From contig JAOALB010000161.1 in NCBI GenBank assembly GCA_025331125.1, positions 52,671-116,670 on the forward strand: a DNA stretch of 64,000 nt, written 5' to 3'. Positions 13,001-23,212 of the stretch are shown in pieces. The DNA comes from Mycogone perniciosa. Lineage: Eukaryota; Ascomycota; Sordariomycetes; Hypocreales; Hypocreaceae. The notes under the pieces were generated by a model. That model was given only the letters and a program-made list of their open reading frames with translations. It made no database searches and was not told the DNA's origin. How positions within the stretch are numbered: position 1 is the first letter of the stretch; each line of letters opens with the position of its first letter. The position numbers and the translations under genes were made by a program.

Positions 13001-13614
13001 AAGATTGTTGGCAGCAATAACGCTGACACAGCCAAGAATATCCACGATTTCATGAAGCGGTTGAAGCAGGAGTGGCTCCTGTCACTATCGATCTCAATAC
13101 GTTTATCGATGTTGCTCTCGAGAAAATCCAGCAATTGGCCGGCGATCGGCCAATAATTCTTTCCTCATTCACTCCTGAGGTTTGCATCCTCCTTTCCGTG
13201 AAACAGAAAGCCTACCCGGTCATGTTCATCACGAATGCTGGCAAAGTTCCCATGGCAGATCGAGAGCTGAGAGCGGCAAGTCTGCAGATGGCAGTGCACT
13301 TCGCCCAGCGTTGGAACCTCTCGGGAATCGTTTTTGCTTGCGAGACATTGTTGTACTGCCCTAGACTTGTTCAATTTGTGAAGAACGCGGGTCTAGTATG
13401 TGCCTCCTATGGATTGTTGAATAATGATCCAGCAAATGCAAGAGTAGGTCCCTCCCGTTACATTCTGATCTTTTTCCTGCGTGCTTCTATTCATGGCACT
13501 AACATCCTTGATCAGAGACAAGCGGATGCTGGTGTAGACATTATTGTGGCGGACAGAGTCAAGCTCATTGCCAATGAATTGCAAAAGGATCTCGTGTCTA
13601 ATGGACTCAACTAA
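10003..13614 (+). CDS. gde1: Glycerophosphocholine phosphodiesterase, SPX-ankyrin-GDPD (GDE1 type)
   Basis: Hydrolyses glycerophosphocholine to choline and glycerol-3-phosphate in the fungal GDE1 family; the SPX domain is expected to sense inositol pyrophosphate and phosphate status. The start is fixed by MKFGLHLHHHQLAKWANHYV, a textbook SPX N-terminus. Order: SPX about 1-160, ankyrin repeats about 330-540 (LPLHYAAQ, PIHYAVLSGH, ALYCAAQAGN, PLMVACANGH), a C2-like stretch to about 735, then GDPD from GHRG (about 740) with EFD and HDF metal/catalytic motifs to the end. Exons: 10003-10129, 10178-12277, 12336-12394, 12447-12488, 12542-12545, 12596-12985, 13037-13443, 13516-13614. They sum to 3228 nt (1075 aa), in frame throughout. 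The fifth exon is only TTTG. The last intron is 72 nt and in frame, so unspliced transcripts would still read through. No damaging change seen; probably the healthiest gene in the window. Confidence 0.93.
12542..12545 (+). other. 4-nt micro-exon (TTTG) of the GDE1-type gene
   Basis: Between the exon ending at 12488 (..FIE) and the exon starting at 12596 (..LQITRDLE), two back-to-back introns are needed: 12489-12541 (53 nt, GTTAGA..TATAG) and 12546-12595 (50 nt, GTATTA..TGTAG). The four bases left between them supply Phe and the first base of Asp. This restores the GDPD metal-binding E-F-D motif and the frame. Confidence 0.75.
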
Positions 13615-14093
13615 AAGATCTCTCTTAAATAGAGACAAGATGGGCGTGTCACAACTCCGACTCCCCTACGAACCAGCCAATCACCTGAGAATCATTTGGG
13701 GGTGGCTAGCAAACGGGAATTAGATATGTATAGGGCCTAATTTCTGCGCTACATTGGGGCTTATTAACTATGTTATTTTGCTGATTTGATATAGCCCTGT
13801 GAGCCTATTATCTAACATTACGGATCAGAGAGATACAATGGATTGCCGGCCAGAGATACGTTTCAATTCTTTTTGTTGCATATAGGACTGGATAAGCCAT
13901 TGCAACGGCTGTTGTTGATATTCTCTCACGCGCATGTCGATTCATTGCATATGTATGAATTAGTAATTTTAACCACTTCATTTCAAAGATGCTCCGCAAG
14001 GGATTTCTCTCCACACACATGCATGGCGCATTCTGTACCTAGTCAAGACGGAGCAAGCTGTATGTATGTGCTAGCCAAATTTAGCTAGTCAGA
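13615..14093. other. 3' flank of the GDE1-type gene
   Basis: AT-leaning intergenic sequence with no gene. The left flank of the minisatellite element begins by about 14058, where CAAATTTAGCTAGTCAG appears; a near copy of it lies right of the array at about 14344. Confidence 0.4.
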
Positions 14094-14240
14094 TTGACAG
14101 CACTTTCGACACACCACTGCGTTTTGTCAACCACTTTCGCCACACCACTGCCTTTTGTCAACCACTTTCGCCACACCACTGCCTTTTGTCAACCACTTTC
14201 GACACACCACTGCGTTTTGTCAACCACTCTCGACATGCCA
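14094..14240 (+). repeat. 32-bp minisatellite, about 4.5 units
   Basis: Tandem copies of a unit reading roughly TTTTGTCAACCACTTTCG followed by CCACACCACTGC, with units differing at a few positions (TCGACACA or TCGCCACA; TGCG or TGCC). The array is bracketed by near-identical sequences at about 14069-14098 and 14344-14370 (CAAATTT, then GCTAGTCAGATT, then ACAG). That suggests the array sits inside an older repeated element. A second array of the same unit lies inverted at 42.1-42.3 kb. The reading frame through it is a by-product of the repeat, not a gene. Confidence 0.85.
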
Positions 14241-15143
14241 CTGTCTTTTTACTACCCTATACGAAGTACGGCCATGCCATTTCTATACTACACACCCAAT
14301 GGCTCTGAAAGTAGCCATTCACAAGCAAAATGTATGTTTTGGCCAAATTTGGCTAGTCAGATTAACAGGGAACAAGAGAGTGTCTGCCCCACAAGGCTAG
14401 TCTCAATTACTATAACCGCTGTAAAATTCACCTTCCAATGGGCACCGGGTTTAGCTTATTGGAAGCTGGAAGCTCGCTCAGACACATTTACATCTCGCAA
14501 TTGTAATTGTACTCCCCAAGCCTTTCTCCACGTGTTGATCATTGCACCAACGTTACACTGGTCGAACAAATCAGGACTAGCTGGTTATGCGGACATCGCT
14601 CCCCGGAGAGCACTCCGTACAGGGTATCGCACATACGAGGTCCTGTAGACATAGCACAGGCATCCTTTTCGTAAGCCACGCCATAGCACTCTCAATGCTG
14701 TGACAGATGGAATTCGTGAACTTGTCAAAGAATGACTCATTAGTGTCCGTAATGATAGTCCGGTAGAGGCGCCATTGCTTTTTTCAGCTACTCCTCTCTG
14801 GACCGAGTGTCATCCAAAATTCGCCTAGGTTAGGATATCCGAAGGAGTAGGGGTGACTGAGTCGTGACAGCCTAAGTTATTCCCACTCCTCTGATACCCC
14901 CCAGCCTCTGGAGCTCTACGGTTTTCTAGGCTTCTTCTAACAGTCAGAGAATATCGCGCATCGGTTGGCCCCAGAACCCCACAGGCGAAAAAGCTTTAGA
15001 GGACTGAACTCTTCACCCCAAACAGTGTTTGAATCATCAATTTACCTGCATGGTGATGGAATTTTTGGGCACAACTTAACCACAGTAACCAAGATCTCAT
15101 TCACTCCATCCGTTTGCTACCCTCTTATATCAAGAATCTATCT
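14241..15143. other. Intergenic, right part of the minisatellite element and promoter region
   Basis: The segment to about 14400 is shared, diverged, with the flank of the 42-kb array (GAAAGTAGC followed by a C/A-rich stretch, then GCCAAA). The remainder has no coding signal and presumably holds the promoter of the coiled-coil protein gene. Confidence 0.4.
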
Positions 15144-16283
15144 ATGAGAATTCTGAGATTTATCCATCCAGTTGCCCATACCTCCCAGACTTCGGTCGGC
15201 CTCCGGGACCTGTTGAAACGGACACCCTCCTTAGGGGAGATGGAGATGGAAGCATTGAAAAACCTTACAGACAACATTCCGGACTGGCAGAAGCGTGTTG
15301 ATAACTTGAGCAGCCAGATTGACCAACGTCAGGCAGATCTTGCTGAGGCATCTCCTAAGGATTCCAAGGCCGAGTCTCTGGAAAATAAGGGGCCTACCGA
15401 GTCCCTCAAGCCCCAAGATGACAACGCTTTGCACCACCCAGAAGGATCTACGCAGAAACACACCCGAATCTGTTTTCAGAATGAACAGAGAAAACAAGCG
15501 CCCCCAAATCCGGTATCTGACGCACAAATGGGACTATCTAAGCCCATAGACACCGACGTCGCAGCCCACTCCCGACCTAGCATCCAATTCAAGATGAGCA
15601 AAATAATCGTTTACTATGACGGCCATGTGCAAAGCTTCTTCGATGATCTGGTCAGGTTTATCTCGTCAAGTAGAAACTTGATACGAAAAGTCAAAATGGC
15701 AGCCAAAGTGGCCCAGATCAAGCGCCAGGCCGAGATGGAGATGCCCGATGATGAGAATGCGAGCGGAGACGACAGGGGCTCGACAGAGGCATTACCGTCG
15801 CTGCGCTACCTAAGTAGTCGGCGGTTAGGACCTGCGGCTAAGCACTTCGGTCCACCTGGAATGAACCAGCCTCCTGATGTCTACGATGACTTGGATAAAG
15901 GCCTCGAATTTGTGCAAAGCACATGCGAGCGTGGCGCCCACCAGTTCCTGAAAGAAGCGAACTGCCATAATGAAATCAAGAAGATCCAGCAGCGTCTGGT
16001 CAAGGTATTGGAACTGGCATCAAAGGAGATGGAGCGTGTAGAGCGTGAAGAGCCTGAGCTGGCCAAGGCTCGCACCACAAGGCTGATCAGCGTGAGCAGA
16101 AAGCTCGCTCCTCACAAGGATGATCTTCTCGCTGCGGATGATCCGGTAAAACTGGAAGTGGCAGATCCAGCGACCCAAGCCCCCGTACCGGCTATTTACG
16201 ATCCCCGAGCCATGCTGCTCCGGCTGGGAGCAGATCCCAGCACTCTTGATAATCCTCCCAATTCGGACAATCTCGCACTCTAA
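15144..16283 (+). CDS. Conserved-looking fungal protein with coiled-coil segments
   Basis: Single exon. The first ATG at 15144 gives 379 aa; an in-frame ATG at 15240 would give 347. The best-conserved-looking part is around residues 150-195: SKIIVYYDGHVQSFFDDLV followed by a basic helix (RKVKMAAKVAQIKRQAEME). A second helical stretch near 250-320 (DDLDKGLEFVQSTCERGAHQ; QQRLVKVLELASKEMERVER) reads as coiled coil. I believe this matches a Pezizomycotina family of unknown function but cannot name a domain. The C-terminus is Pro/Asp-rich and disordered-looking. No signal peptide or membrane segment; probably intracellular. Confidence 0.75.
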   Translation: MRILRFIHPVAHTSQTSVGLRDLLKRTPSLGEMEMEALKNLTDNIPDWQKRVDNLSSQIDQRQADLAEASPKDSKAESLENKGPTESLKPQDDNALHHPEGSTQKHTRICFQNEQRKQAPPNPVSDAQMGLSKPIDTDVAAHSRPSIQFKMSKIIVYYDGHVQSFFDDLVRFISSSRNLIRKVKMAAKVAQIKRQAEMEMPDDENASGDDRGSTEALPSLRYLSSRRLGPAAKHFGPPGMNQPPDVYDDLDKGLEFVQSTCERGAHQFLKEANCHNEIKKIQQRLVKVLELASKEMERVEREEPELAKARTTRLISVSRKLAPHKDDLLAADDPVKLEVADPATQAPVPAIYDPRAMLLRLGADPSTLDNPPNSDNLAL

Positions 16284-17166
16284 CAATCTGTGTGGGTTTG
16301 TGTCACGTTCCAAGCACGTTTCCCTTATATGCAGTTGGTACCGTCATGATAATTGCTAGAAATGCGATTATTAGCCTATTATTTTGCCTGTTGGCGTGAC
16401 GGTATGACGGCTCGTTACAGTTTGGTACGTTGTACTATGTCCGCCAAGGAATTGGCAAATCCCACATTTATACTGGAAAACTTGAGCTTCCTGTTAGAAT
16501 CATTCTTTAGCTTGAAGTCTTGTATCTATGTTTAATTATATATATATTTGTGCGAGTACTATCTATGGAAGGCAACGATTCCACTTGCCAATGTTAACGG
16601 CGGAGTCTGAGTCCGGCTTCCCTTTAGCTGTATTATCTACATAGATCGATGCCTGTCATCTGTAGCACCTGCCATCTTTTTACCCTCTCCAAATTTGCCC
16701 GGAGACTCCCTGCGTACTATGCAATCATTTTTTAGGGTTTAATAACAAAAGACAGAGGCAATGGTTTTTCTGATTATCTAGTACTCGGGAGCATCAGGCT
16801 CGGCCGTGCCTGATGGAAAATGTTATTGCACTGGAGCACATAAAGAAAACAAACACAATTCCATCGTGCCAATTAAATATCAATACGGTACAAATAAGAA
16901 ATATGCTAATGAGCAGGAGGTTTCCTCCTATATTGTGCCAAATACTGCTTGCTTAGCAGCCATAACGTCTATATAAACCCAAGTCTGCGATATGTCTGGG
17001 AAGCTGACAACTTGCAATAGCAAGCATATATATGGTAGTGAATCATTTCCGTCCTTTCCTTTCTCAGACCCAGCATATTTTCAAATCTGGTCAAGGCTGT
17101 CACAGCTCTGCGAACCGAATTCCGACAGAGTATATGCAGTTAATTGAATCCATCTTCCCTTTCTAT
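16284..17166. other. Intergenic, convergent gene ends
   Basis: Lies between the convergent coiled-coil protein gene and the DUF3295 remnant. AT-rich with short poly-T and TATATA tracts (for example near 16535-16550), consistent with 3' ends. No gene seen. Confidence 0.4.
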
Positions 17167-17934
17167 TTACCAGCCCTTGGCGTGGTAACAATCGAGCGTC
17201 ATATCGATCAAGAATTGGTTGTAGCTGTTGGCATTGACATTCTCACTGTGCTTCATGCAGTGCTCTACCGGATATTGCTTCAGGTCTGCAGCGTCATGCC
17301 ACGTATGCCGACGCTTAAGCACAGCATTAGCGGTCGACGACTTCTGCTGTCGCTCCCACAGGAGATGATGTCGGAGCGACTCAGTCAGCTCAGTGGCGAG
17401 CATACTGCGGCGAGTAGTTCGTGGTGAGAAGGCAGCCTGGGCGTGCACATGATTGGCGGTCGCCGCAATAGGCTGGGCGTTAGATCGAGGAAGCTTGATG
17501 ATAGGCTTGAGGGTTGTTGACTGACGCATCCCTTTCATCATCATCAAAGGACCTTCGTCAGAATCGTTTGGCGAGCTGGAAGCGTGTGATCTGGAATCCA
17601 CTAGAGTAGATTGTGAGGTCGTCCGGCTATGTGCAACCATCAGAGTAATTAGAGACGGTCGCGAGGTCAATTTAACCTGGGACTCAACGCGCTGGAAGAC
17701 TCGGTCATCAAAACGAGGCTCGTCACTCTCCTCATCGGAGTCCAACCACACGGTGTCATCATCACCAATAGAGTGCTCGCCCTCGGTATCCGAATCTGAG
17801 GATTGGTTCTTTTCTCTCTGGAGAGTGCGAGAGGAAACAGCTGGTGGTTTAGGGCTGTAAAAATGGCGGGTTAGTATGGCGTGAGTAGCTGCTCTTCTGG
17901 CCAGAGTCTTCATCTCGGGGTCTTGAATCCACAC
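17167..17934 (-). CDS. DUF3295-domain protein, 5'-truncated
   Basis: The C-terminal half is characteristic of the fungal DUF3295 family: SPRTTRRSMLATELTESL, then HLLWERQQK, NAVLKRRHTWHD, and the terminal CYHAKGW. Upstream is an acidic Ser/Asp stretch (SDSDTEGEHS, DSDEESDEP), also usual for the family. Full-length members carry an N-terminal DUF1752 (AreA GATA-like) region ahead of this; none is visible upstream to 18500. The first in-frame ATG is at 17913; the frame is open to 17934, where CATGTAG could be an acceptor of an upstream exon I cannot find. Either a remnant of a duplicated gene or a short paralog. Function in the family is unknown, with a suggested nitrogen-regulation link. Confidence 0.7.
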   Translation of the reverse strand: MWIQDPEMKTLARRAATHAILTRHFYSPKPPAVSSRTLQREKNQSSDSDTEGEHSIGDDDTVWLDSDEESDEPRFDDRVFQRVESQVKLTSRPSLITLMVAHSRTTSQSTLVDSRSHASSSPNDSDEGPLMMMKGMRQSTTLKPIIKLPRSNAQPIAATANHVHAQAAFSPRTTRRSMLATELTESLRHHLLWERQQKSSTANAVLKRRHTWHDAADLKQYPVEHCMKHSENVNANSYNQFLIDMTLDCYHAKGW

Positions 17935-19352
17935 GGTAACAGAGATCTACATGCTTAGTTAGCCTAGCAATCGTGACGGAGTCGGATCACCTACCCGCCT
18001 ATATGCAGCTTACTACACGTATTGGTACAGGTATCCAACTGGTACGGGATTGCTACCAGGCGGAGAGGATCAGCAGCCAGTGATGAGTTCAAAGCAGTGA
18101 TTGCCGCGTCGACATCCGTCGGATGAAAAGGTTTGGACTCTGCCAAGTGTAAAGGCTATATCTCACCAGGCACCGAATCAACAACACTTGGAAGTCGAAT
18201 TGTGTCCTTTGACGGCGGCGTCTGTGTTGGCAAGATGAATAGAGTGATTGGAGTTGGCGCTTAATGAAGAGCGTGTGCGAGAGGATGATGATCTGATATA
18301 AATCAATGCGTCGCGGGCATGGCGTTGTGGAGAGCGACAGGGTCGAAACCGGGGATCGCATCGGGCGCCATTGTAATGAATGCATCGATTGGCTGTGCCT
18401 GGATCAGGAGGTAGATTGGGGGTGGCGATTGGGGGGTGGGGTGCGATGTTGTGCACGCGAACATGCAAGAAGTAGCAGCATCAATAGTGCATGAAGTGTG
18501 TGTTGCACTGTATCCCTGTTATTGCTCGTACTGTAGCCAAGCGGAGTAGACCCTAGCCGTTCCTGGCTGCCGTCGTGTCACCTGCGAGACAATTATGGCG
18601 TGTTACTTTGTGTGTACGTACTGCTACATACCACAGCGTGTTGTGACTCCCTTGCATATCCCAGTCGGTGGTGTTGCATTACGTCTGATGGTATCCCGCG
18701 CCTCGGACATCAACCAATATTGGCGTGTCTTTTTCTTAATGTGCTCGGTCGAAAACGGTGTCGCAAAGGTGGTGTATCGTCTTAACGACACGAATTGTCG
18801 TCTTTCCTCGTAGTCGTTTTAACGGGGGTAAACCACACGGCGGACGCTAACTGACATCCGAGAACTGGCGTTGGCGATACCTGATCCCCAACCCCCGAGA
18901 GAAAGGCGTAATAATACGCAAGCGCTTCGTTTAGATAGGGCCGACAAATGGGTTTTCTTCAACCCCGAAAGACATCATCATACTCCTGTGTTAAATTGGT
19001 CATCCTACCTAGGTCGAGATGACATTTGAATCAGCATGACCAGAAGCCGAACACTATTATTGTGGGATTAACTATCCTGGTTCTTGTCATGTCTACTGCG
19101 TCGTTGCATCCCTGTCTGATGGCGGCGGCCTCAGCCTTCTGTCCCATCAGTAATCTAACATCCTCGTTATACTCGGAGGTCCACCCGGATTCGTTACCCG
19201 GCATGCGGTAGTATGTAAACCTTGTGCTTGTCTTACGTCTTCTCATTCCTCCAGGCGTCGTGGGATTCCAGCTATATATATATGTATGTCTGCATGCCTT
19301 GTTTGCATCGTGATAACTAAATCAAGTCTCTGGAATATTTGTCTGGCCCGCT
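17935..19352. other. Intergenic, possible decayed upstream exons of the DUF3295 gene
   Basis: The minus strand at about 18180-18470 has a Ser/Arg-rich open stretch that could be disordered-region remnant, but no family motif is visible. The remainder up to the F-box gene has no coding evidence. Confidence 0.35.
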
Positions 19353-19967
19353 ATGATTGCCTTAGCAATGACGCCAACGAGCTCCTACCATTATCTGCGA
19401 CAACAAACGCCACCATTCCCTCAGCACCCCACCCGACCTTCTCCAATAGAACGGCTGCCTATCAAAGTCCAGAGAAGCATTTTCTCTCATTTGGATTACC
19501 AAGGTCTCATCCATTTGTCGACCATGAATCACTACTTCCACCAAATAATAGACCCCCAAGCGATGGCTGATCCTGCCGACAAGGCACAATTCGTCATGCG
19601 TGCCGCTAGGGACTTCCCTCAACACTGTCCTCGTGAAAAGGGTGCCGACTACACACCGGGAAACTTTGAGTGCTACGGCTGCTGCAAAGTATTATCACCG
19701 GTTCGCTTTGATAACTTCCAGCCCAAATTTGCCTACATTGATCAAAAAGGGCAAATCGTTCGGGATCGAGAGCCATGTCCGCACACAGATACGCTGATCG
19801 TGCTCCGGCGGTTTTGCATCCCATGCGGAGTAAAGGAAGGCCTACATGCTCCGTTGGATGTTCTGGAAACCAAAACAGGAAAAGTTTTATGGGTTTGTGG
19901 ATGCCGGCAAGTCAGGCGCCAATCGGAAAGGTGGTGTTACTCCTGCGACTCTAAATGTCCACGATGA
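19353..19967 (+). CDS. F-box protein with C-terminal cysteine-rich region
   Basis: Single exon, ATG at 19353, 204 aa. Residues about 30-65 form an F-box (LPIKVQRSIFSHLDYQGLI, then a second short helix), the SKP1-binding module of SCF ubiquitin ligases. The C-terminal half carries paired cysteines: FECYGCCKVL, RRFCIPCG, WVCGCRQVRR, WCYSCDSKC. This suggests two or three zinc-binding knuckles of the type seen in a large fungal F-box family (no named domain). It is the expected short size for that family and appears intact. The substrate is unknown. A tandem CCACC-rich leader precedes the F-box. Confidence 0.72.
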   Translation: MIALAMTPTSSYHYLRQQTPPFPQHPTRPSPIERLPIKVQRSIFSHLDYQGLIHLSTMNHYFHQIIDPQAMADPADKAQFVMRAARDFPQHCPREKGADYTPGNFECYGCCKVLSPVRFDNFQPKFAYIDQKGQIVRDREPCPHTDTLIVLRRFCIPCGVKEGLHAPLDVLETKTGKVLWVCGCRQVRRQSERWCYSCDSKCPR

Positions 19968-21307
19968 CGTCGAAAGTAGGGACGGGCGGACAATGAGCTG
20001 TTCAGTGCTCAAGTCAATTTCAAGGTGTTATTAGACGATTCAATTCTTTTGTTCCTATACCAATGTATTCATAATCCTGCTGTTAGGAGTCGGACGTGGC
20101 TCGCTCTGGTGACATTATAGAAAAGCTGCTCTAGAGATTTGAAGAAAGATACATAATTTAATTCACCGAGATTCTTATGTATATTTGGATCTCTTCCATG
20201 GCTTTGAAGAAGATCTTGAACATTGTAGGTGGTCGCGATTACGATACAAGCCAAGTTGCTGCCTGAGATTCTCTGTTCGTTTCCGGTTCGACTACCGCTT
20301 GTTCCGGCGTTCTCTCGGTGAGCAATGTGATCCAGCTACCTGATTGCAACTATGTCCCCATAAGGTCTAATCTTTTAATTCCCATTACCCTCTGTTCCTT
20401 TTGGTCTTTATGCTCAAAGTTCTCTTAGACAGACGTTCCTCTCAAATCGCTGATTCCCGAAAATATTCGACCACCTCCACCACACTTCAGTAGAGTCCGA
20501 CGGCCAACGTTGGTGGTATGTAAAAGCAGCGTAATCTTTTCTTTGCGGAGATTTTGGCCTTTGTGCCAATCATTGAGACTCTGAATCGCACCATGAGATT
20601 CTGCGGCCCGATCGGTCCCAGACCACCAAGTTTAACAAATCTGGCCTCCCCCAAACTTGAGATTGCTGGATAGTTTTGAGGACCATCATCGTACATAGCT
20701 GTGCTGTACCTGTCTGCATTTATGTCAAAATTCATAAGGCCCAACACGACGGCCTTCCCCTTTCTTGCCGGCGCGTATTCACCTCGATTCAGCCAAATTC
20801 AACTTGGGCTGGATCGTTGTAAAACTGTGATGCTCAACACCTCCATTTATGGCTTGCTGACGTAGCTAGAGACTATCAAGTCCTCGACGCCATATCTAGT
20901 GTACGTTTTTCGTCCAGCTAGCCTGTTCCTGAGCGTTCGATTCGTGAAATCTGTCCACAGATCACATTACCACTCACTGTCCGGTGTGAGTGAGCGGGGC
21001 GCATTGCTCCAATGACTTCCCGCCACCAAGGCTCCGGGACACCGGGCTTTGATCATCCCATTATTGGCTTGGGCAGGCAGTAAATTTATGCCGTTGTGCC
21101 AAGGTAGAGATGCTAGCGGGAAGCGTGTGTTAAGAGCACGTAGGTCGACTGACGAGGCTGGGATAGCTCTGTAGTGATGTCGAACTATGGGAATCCATAT
21201 TTTTCTCGAACGAGGCCTCACTCGGGCGAGGTGAGTCCTTCTAACATCGTGTCCAAGTTTCAATCTTACAGCGAAGAAGCCGTATGTTCAGCTTCAGGGG
21301 AGAGGAA
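19968..21307. other. Intergenic, with a gene relic shared with 30.3 kb
   Basis: Minus-strand sequence at about 20645-20765 (encoding a stretch with GPQNYPAISSLGEARFVKL) is recognisably the same ancestral sequence as 30269-30390. Neither copy is a complete gene. The rest shows nothing coding. Confidence 0.4.
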
Positions 21308-23212
21308 CTACCTAGTCCTCTCCTGCCGAAACCACTCACAGGCCCTCATCCATGCCTCGTTTTCCTGCACCTCACGTGGTAATTTATCCGGGGGAACATC
21401 GCCAAAATCCAGAGGCCGATTAGAGCTCCACGGCAGAGGGTCGCCCTGTTGTTTTAATCGCTCATCTTCCTTTTCTCGCCAGATCATTCTCTCATCTGCC
21501 CTTCCGAACCATTTCTTCCGCCCTCCACGCTCTTTTATTTCAAGAGCTTTCTTCTCGTCTGGACTTCGGTTGTGTGGGCGATGAATTCGAGGGTTGGTAG
21601 GAAGACATCTAACCCTGGCATATCTTTCACGTTCTGACCTAGTGGCATCTCCATGCTCAAATATTGAACCATCAAAAGCTGCCGAGTCAAAAACTTTGAC
21701 TCGTTTCCTGATATTGGCCGTCAGGAATTCTCGTGGACTGTTATCCAACACCTCATTGTTTGCATCCCGGGTAGCCAACCCGTTCTGCGGTTCACTAGCC
21801 TGAGGAAAGATCTTTCGTGCCCTCTTGCCGGGATTAGGCGGCGTAGTACAGGTGTTGTCCGCTGATGAAGCGTCCCTCTTTCGCCTGCGTCCGGTAATGT
21901 CTTCTAGTTGCGCATCGGAATCGATACAAGATTGCTGCATCAAATCGCTTATCTGAAACAGAGCTTGGCGGGCGCAGTTCCGAAGACGAAAGACGGTTGA
22001 TGATTGAACTTCACTCTCAGACTCCAATGAAAGACGTCCGATCGGCGAAGTCGAAGCTAGTTCTGGCACATGATCCAAGGAGGTCAGGTTACTGGTGATG
22101 CCCTGAAAACCTGCATTGGGCTTCGTTCGGGATTCTGGGGCTTCTGCCAGAAAGTCTGGTGTATATCCTGAGGGACTGCGGTTATAGGTAATGCCGGTTG
22201 GCCAGGACTTGTCAATGGCATCTTCAACACAATATACAGCCGAAGACGTGTCATCTGGTGTGCCAGAAGAGGAACCATTCGACAACCTATCCTGTTTACT
22301 GACATTCCCGACACCGCTGTCTAGCGGGTAGCCTGAAGCAGGCCCTTGGGTGGTAAAATCAGCCACGGATGAGGAGAAGATAGGTGGCGTGGGCATAGAA
22401 CCCGGAGATATATGAGATAGCGATAGTGATAACGAGCCCACTGACCGGTGCCAGGTGAGATCCGGGTCCACAAGCTCTTGTACAAGCTCTTCTCCTGTAC
22501 CACTCGTGTGTGATGCCATGAACTGACTAGGCATGACAGTCATAGCCACAATAGGTTGGGTTGCACTAGTTAACAATTCACTAAACTGAGATATTTTACC
22601 AATATGTGTTCTCACGTGTTCATCCAGCTCATCGGATCGTGTGAATCTCTTGCCACAATCCGGTTCCACACACTTGAAAGGCTTCTCGCCGGTGTGAGTT
22701 CTCACATGCCTTTTCAGGCCATTGGATTGTGTGAATCTCTTGCCACAATCTGGTTCCTCACACTTGAAAGGCTTCTCGCCGGTGTGAGTTCTCACGTGCC
22801 TTTTCAGGTCACTGGAGTCTGCGAAGCTCTTGCCGCAATCTGGTTCCGGACACTTGCGAGGCCTCTCGCCGGTGTGAGCTCTCATGTGCCTTTTCAGGTC
22901 ATTGGATTGTGTGAATCTCTTGCCACAATCTGGTTCCTCACACTTGAAATGCTTCTCGCCGGTGTGAGTTCTCGCGTGCCTTTTCAGGTCACTGGAGTCT
23001 GCGAAGCTCTTGCCGCAATCTGGTTCCGGACACTTGCGAGGCCTCTCGCTGGTGTGAGCTCTCATGTGCCTTTTTAGGTTACCGAATTGTGTGAATATCT
23101 TGCCACAATCTGGTTCCACACACTTGTAAGCCATCCCGCCGGTGTGCTTTTTCGTATGCTTATCTAGCTGTCCCTCCATTATGTGATGGTGCCCCTTGGT
23201 ATCTTGAAGCAT
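21308..23212 (-). CDS. C2H2 zinc-finger protein with six tandem fingers
   Basis: Single exon, ATG at 23212, 634 aa. Residues about 28-208 hold six C-x4-C-x12-H-x3-H fingers of the TFIIIA/Zif type with TGEKPFKC-like linkers. Just before them, EGQLDKHTKKHTG looks like the tail of a degenerate seventh finger whose cysteines are gone. Fingers 2-3 and 4-5 are near-identical 60-residue pairs, a recent two-finger duplication. The middle is Ser/Thr/Pro-rich and disordered-looking. The last 90 residues (GRKKWFGRADERMIWREKE; WSSNRPLDFGDVPPDKLP) look folded and conserved, and I believe recur in other fungal C2H2 proteins. Probably a sequence-specific nuclear DNA-binding protein; target unknown. The repeats leave a long antisense open frame (22604-23077) that is not a gene. 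Confidence 0.85.
   Translation of the reverse strand: MLQDTKGHHHIMEGQLDKHTKKHTGGMAYKCVEPDCGKIFTQFGNLKRHMRAHTSERPRKCPEPDCGKSFADSSDLKRHARTHTGEKHFKCEEPDCGKRFTQSNDLKRHMRAHTGERPRKCPEPDCGKSFADSSDLKRHVRTHTGEKPFKCEEPDCGKRFTQSNGLKRHVRTHTGEKPFKCVEPDCGKRFTRSDELDEHVRTHIGKISQFSELLTSATQPIVAMTVMPSQFMASHTSGTGEELVQELVDPDLTWHRSVGSLSLSLSHISPGSMPTPPIFSSSVADFTTQGPASGYPLDSGVGNVSKQDRLSNGSSSGTPDDTSSAVYCVEDAIDKSWPTGITYNRSPSGYTPDFLAEAPESRTKPNAGFQGITSNLTSLDHVPELASTSPIGRLSLESESEVQSSTVFRLRNCARQALFQISDLMQQSCIDSDAQLEDITGRRRKRDASSADNTCTTPPNPGKRARKIFPQASEPQNGLATRDANNEVLDNSPREFLTANIRKRVKVFDSAAFDGSIFEHGDATRSERERYARVRCLPTNPRIHRPHNRSPDEKKALEIKERGGRKKWFGRADERMIWREKEDERLKQQGDPLPWSSNRPLDFGDVPPDKLPREVQENEAWMRACEWFRQERTR

Noticed and set aside
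13444..13515. Reading through this segment as coding in the GDE1-type gene
   Set aside because: It is in frame and stop-free, but has a GTAGGT donor, an ACTAAC branch site and a CAG acceptor, and breaks the conserved GDPD C-terminus; treated as an intron.
14094..14648. 184-codon frame through the 14-kb minisatellite
   Set aside because: The frame is produced by the 32-bp repeat and has no ortholog-like or splice features; the same is true of the minus-strand frames at 41973-42375.
22604..23077. Long plus-strand frame opposite the zinc-finger array
   Set aside because: It is the antisense reading of near-identical finger repeats; the sense strand has all zinc ligands and linkers.
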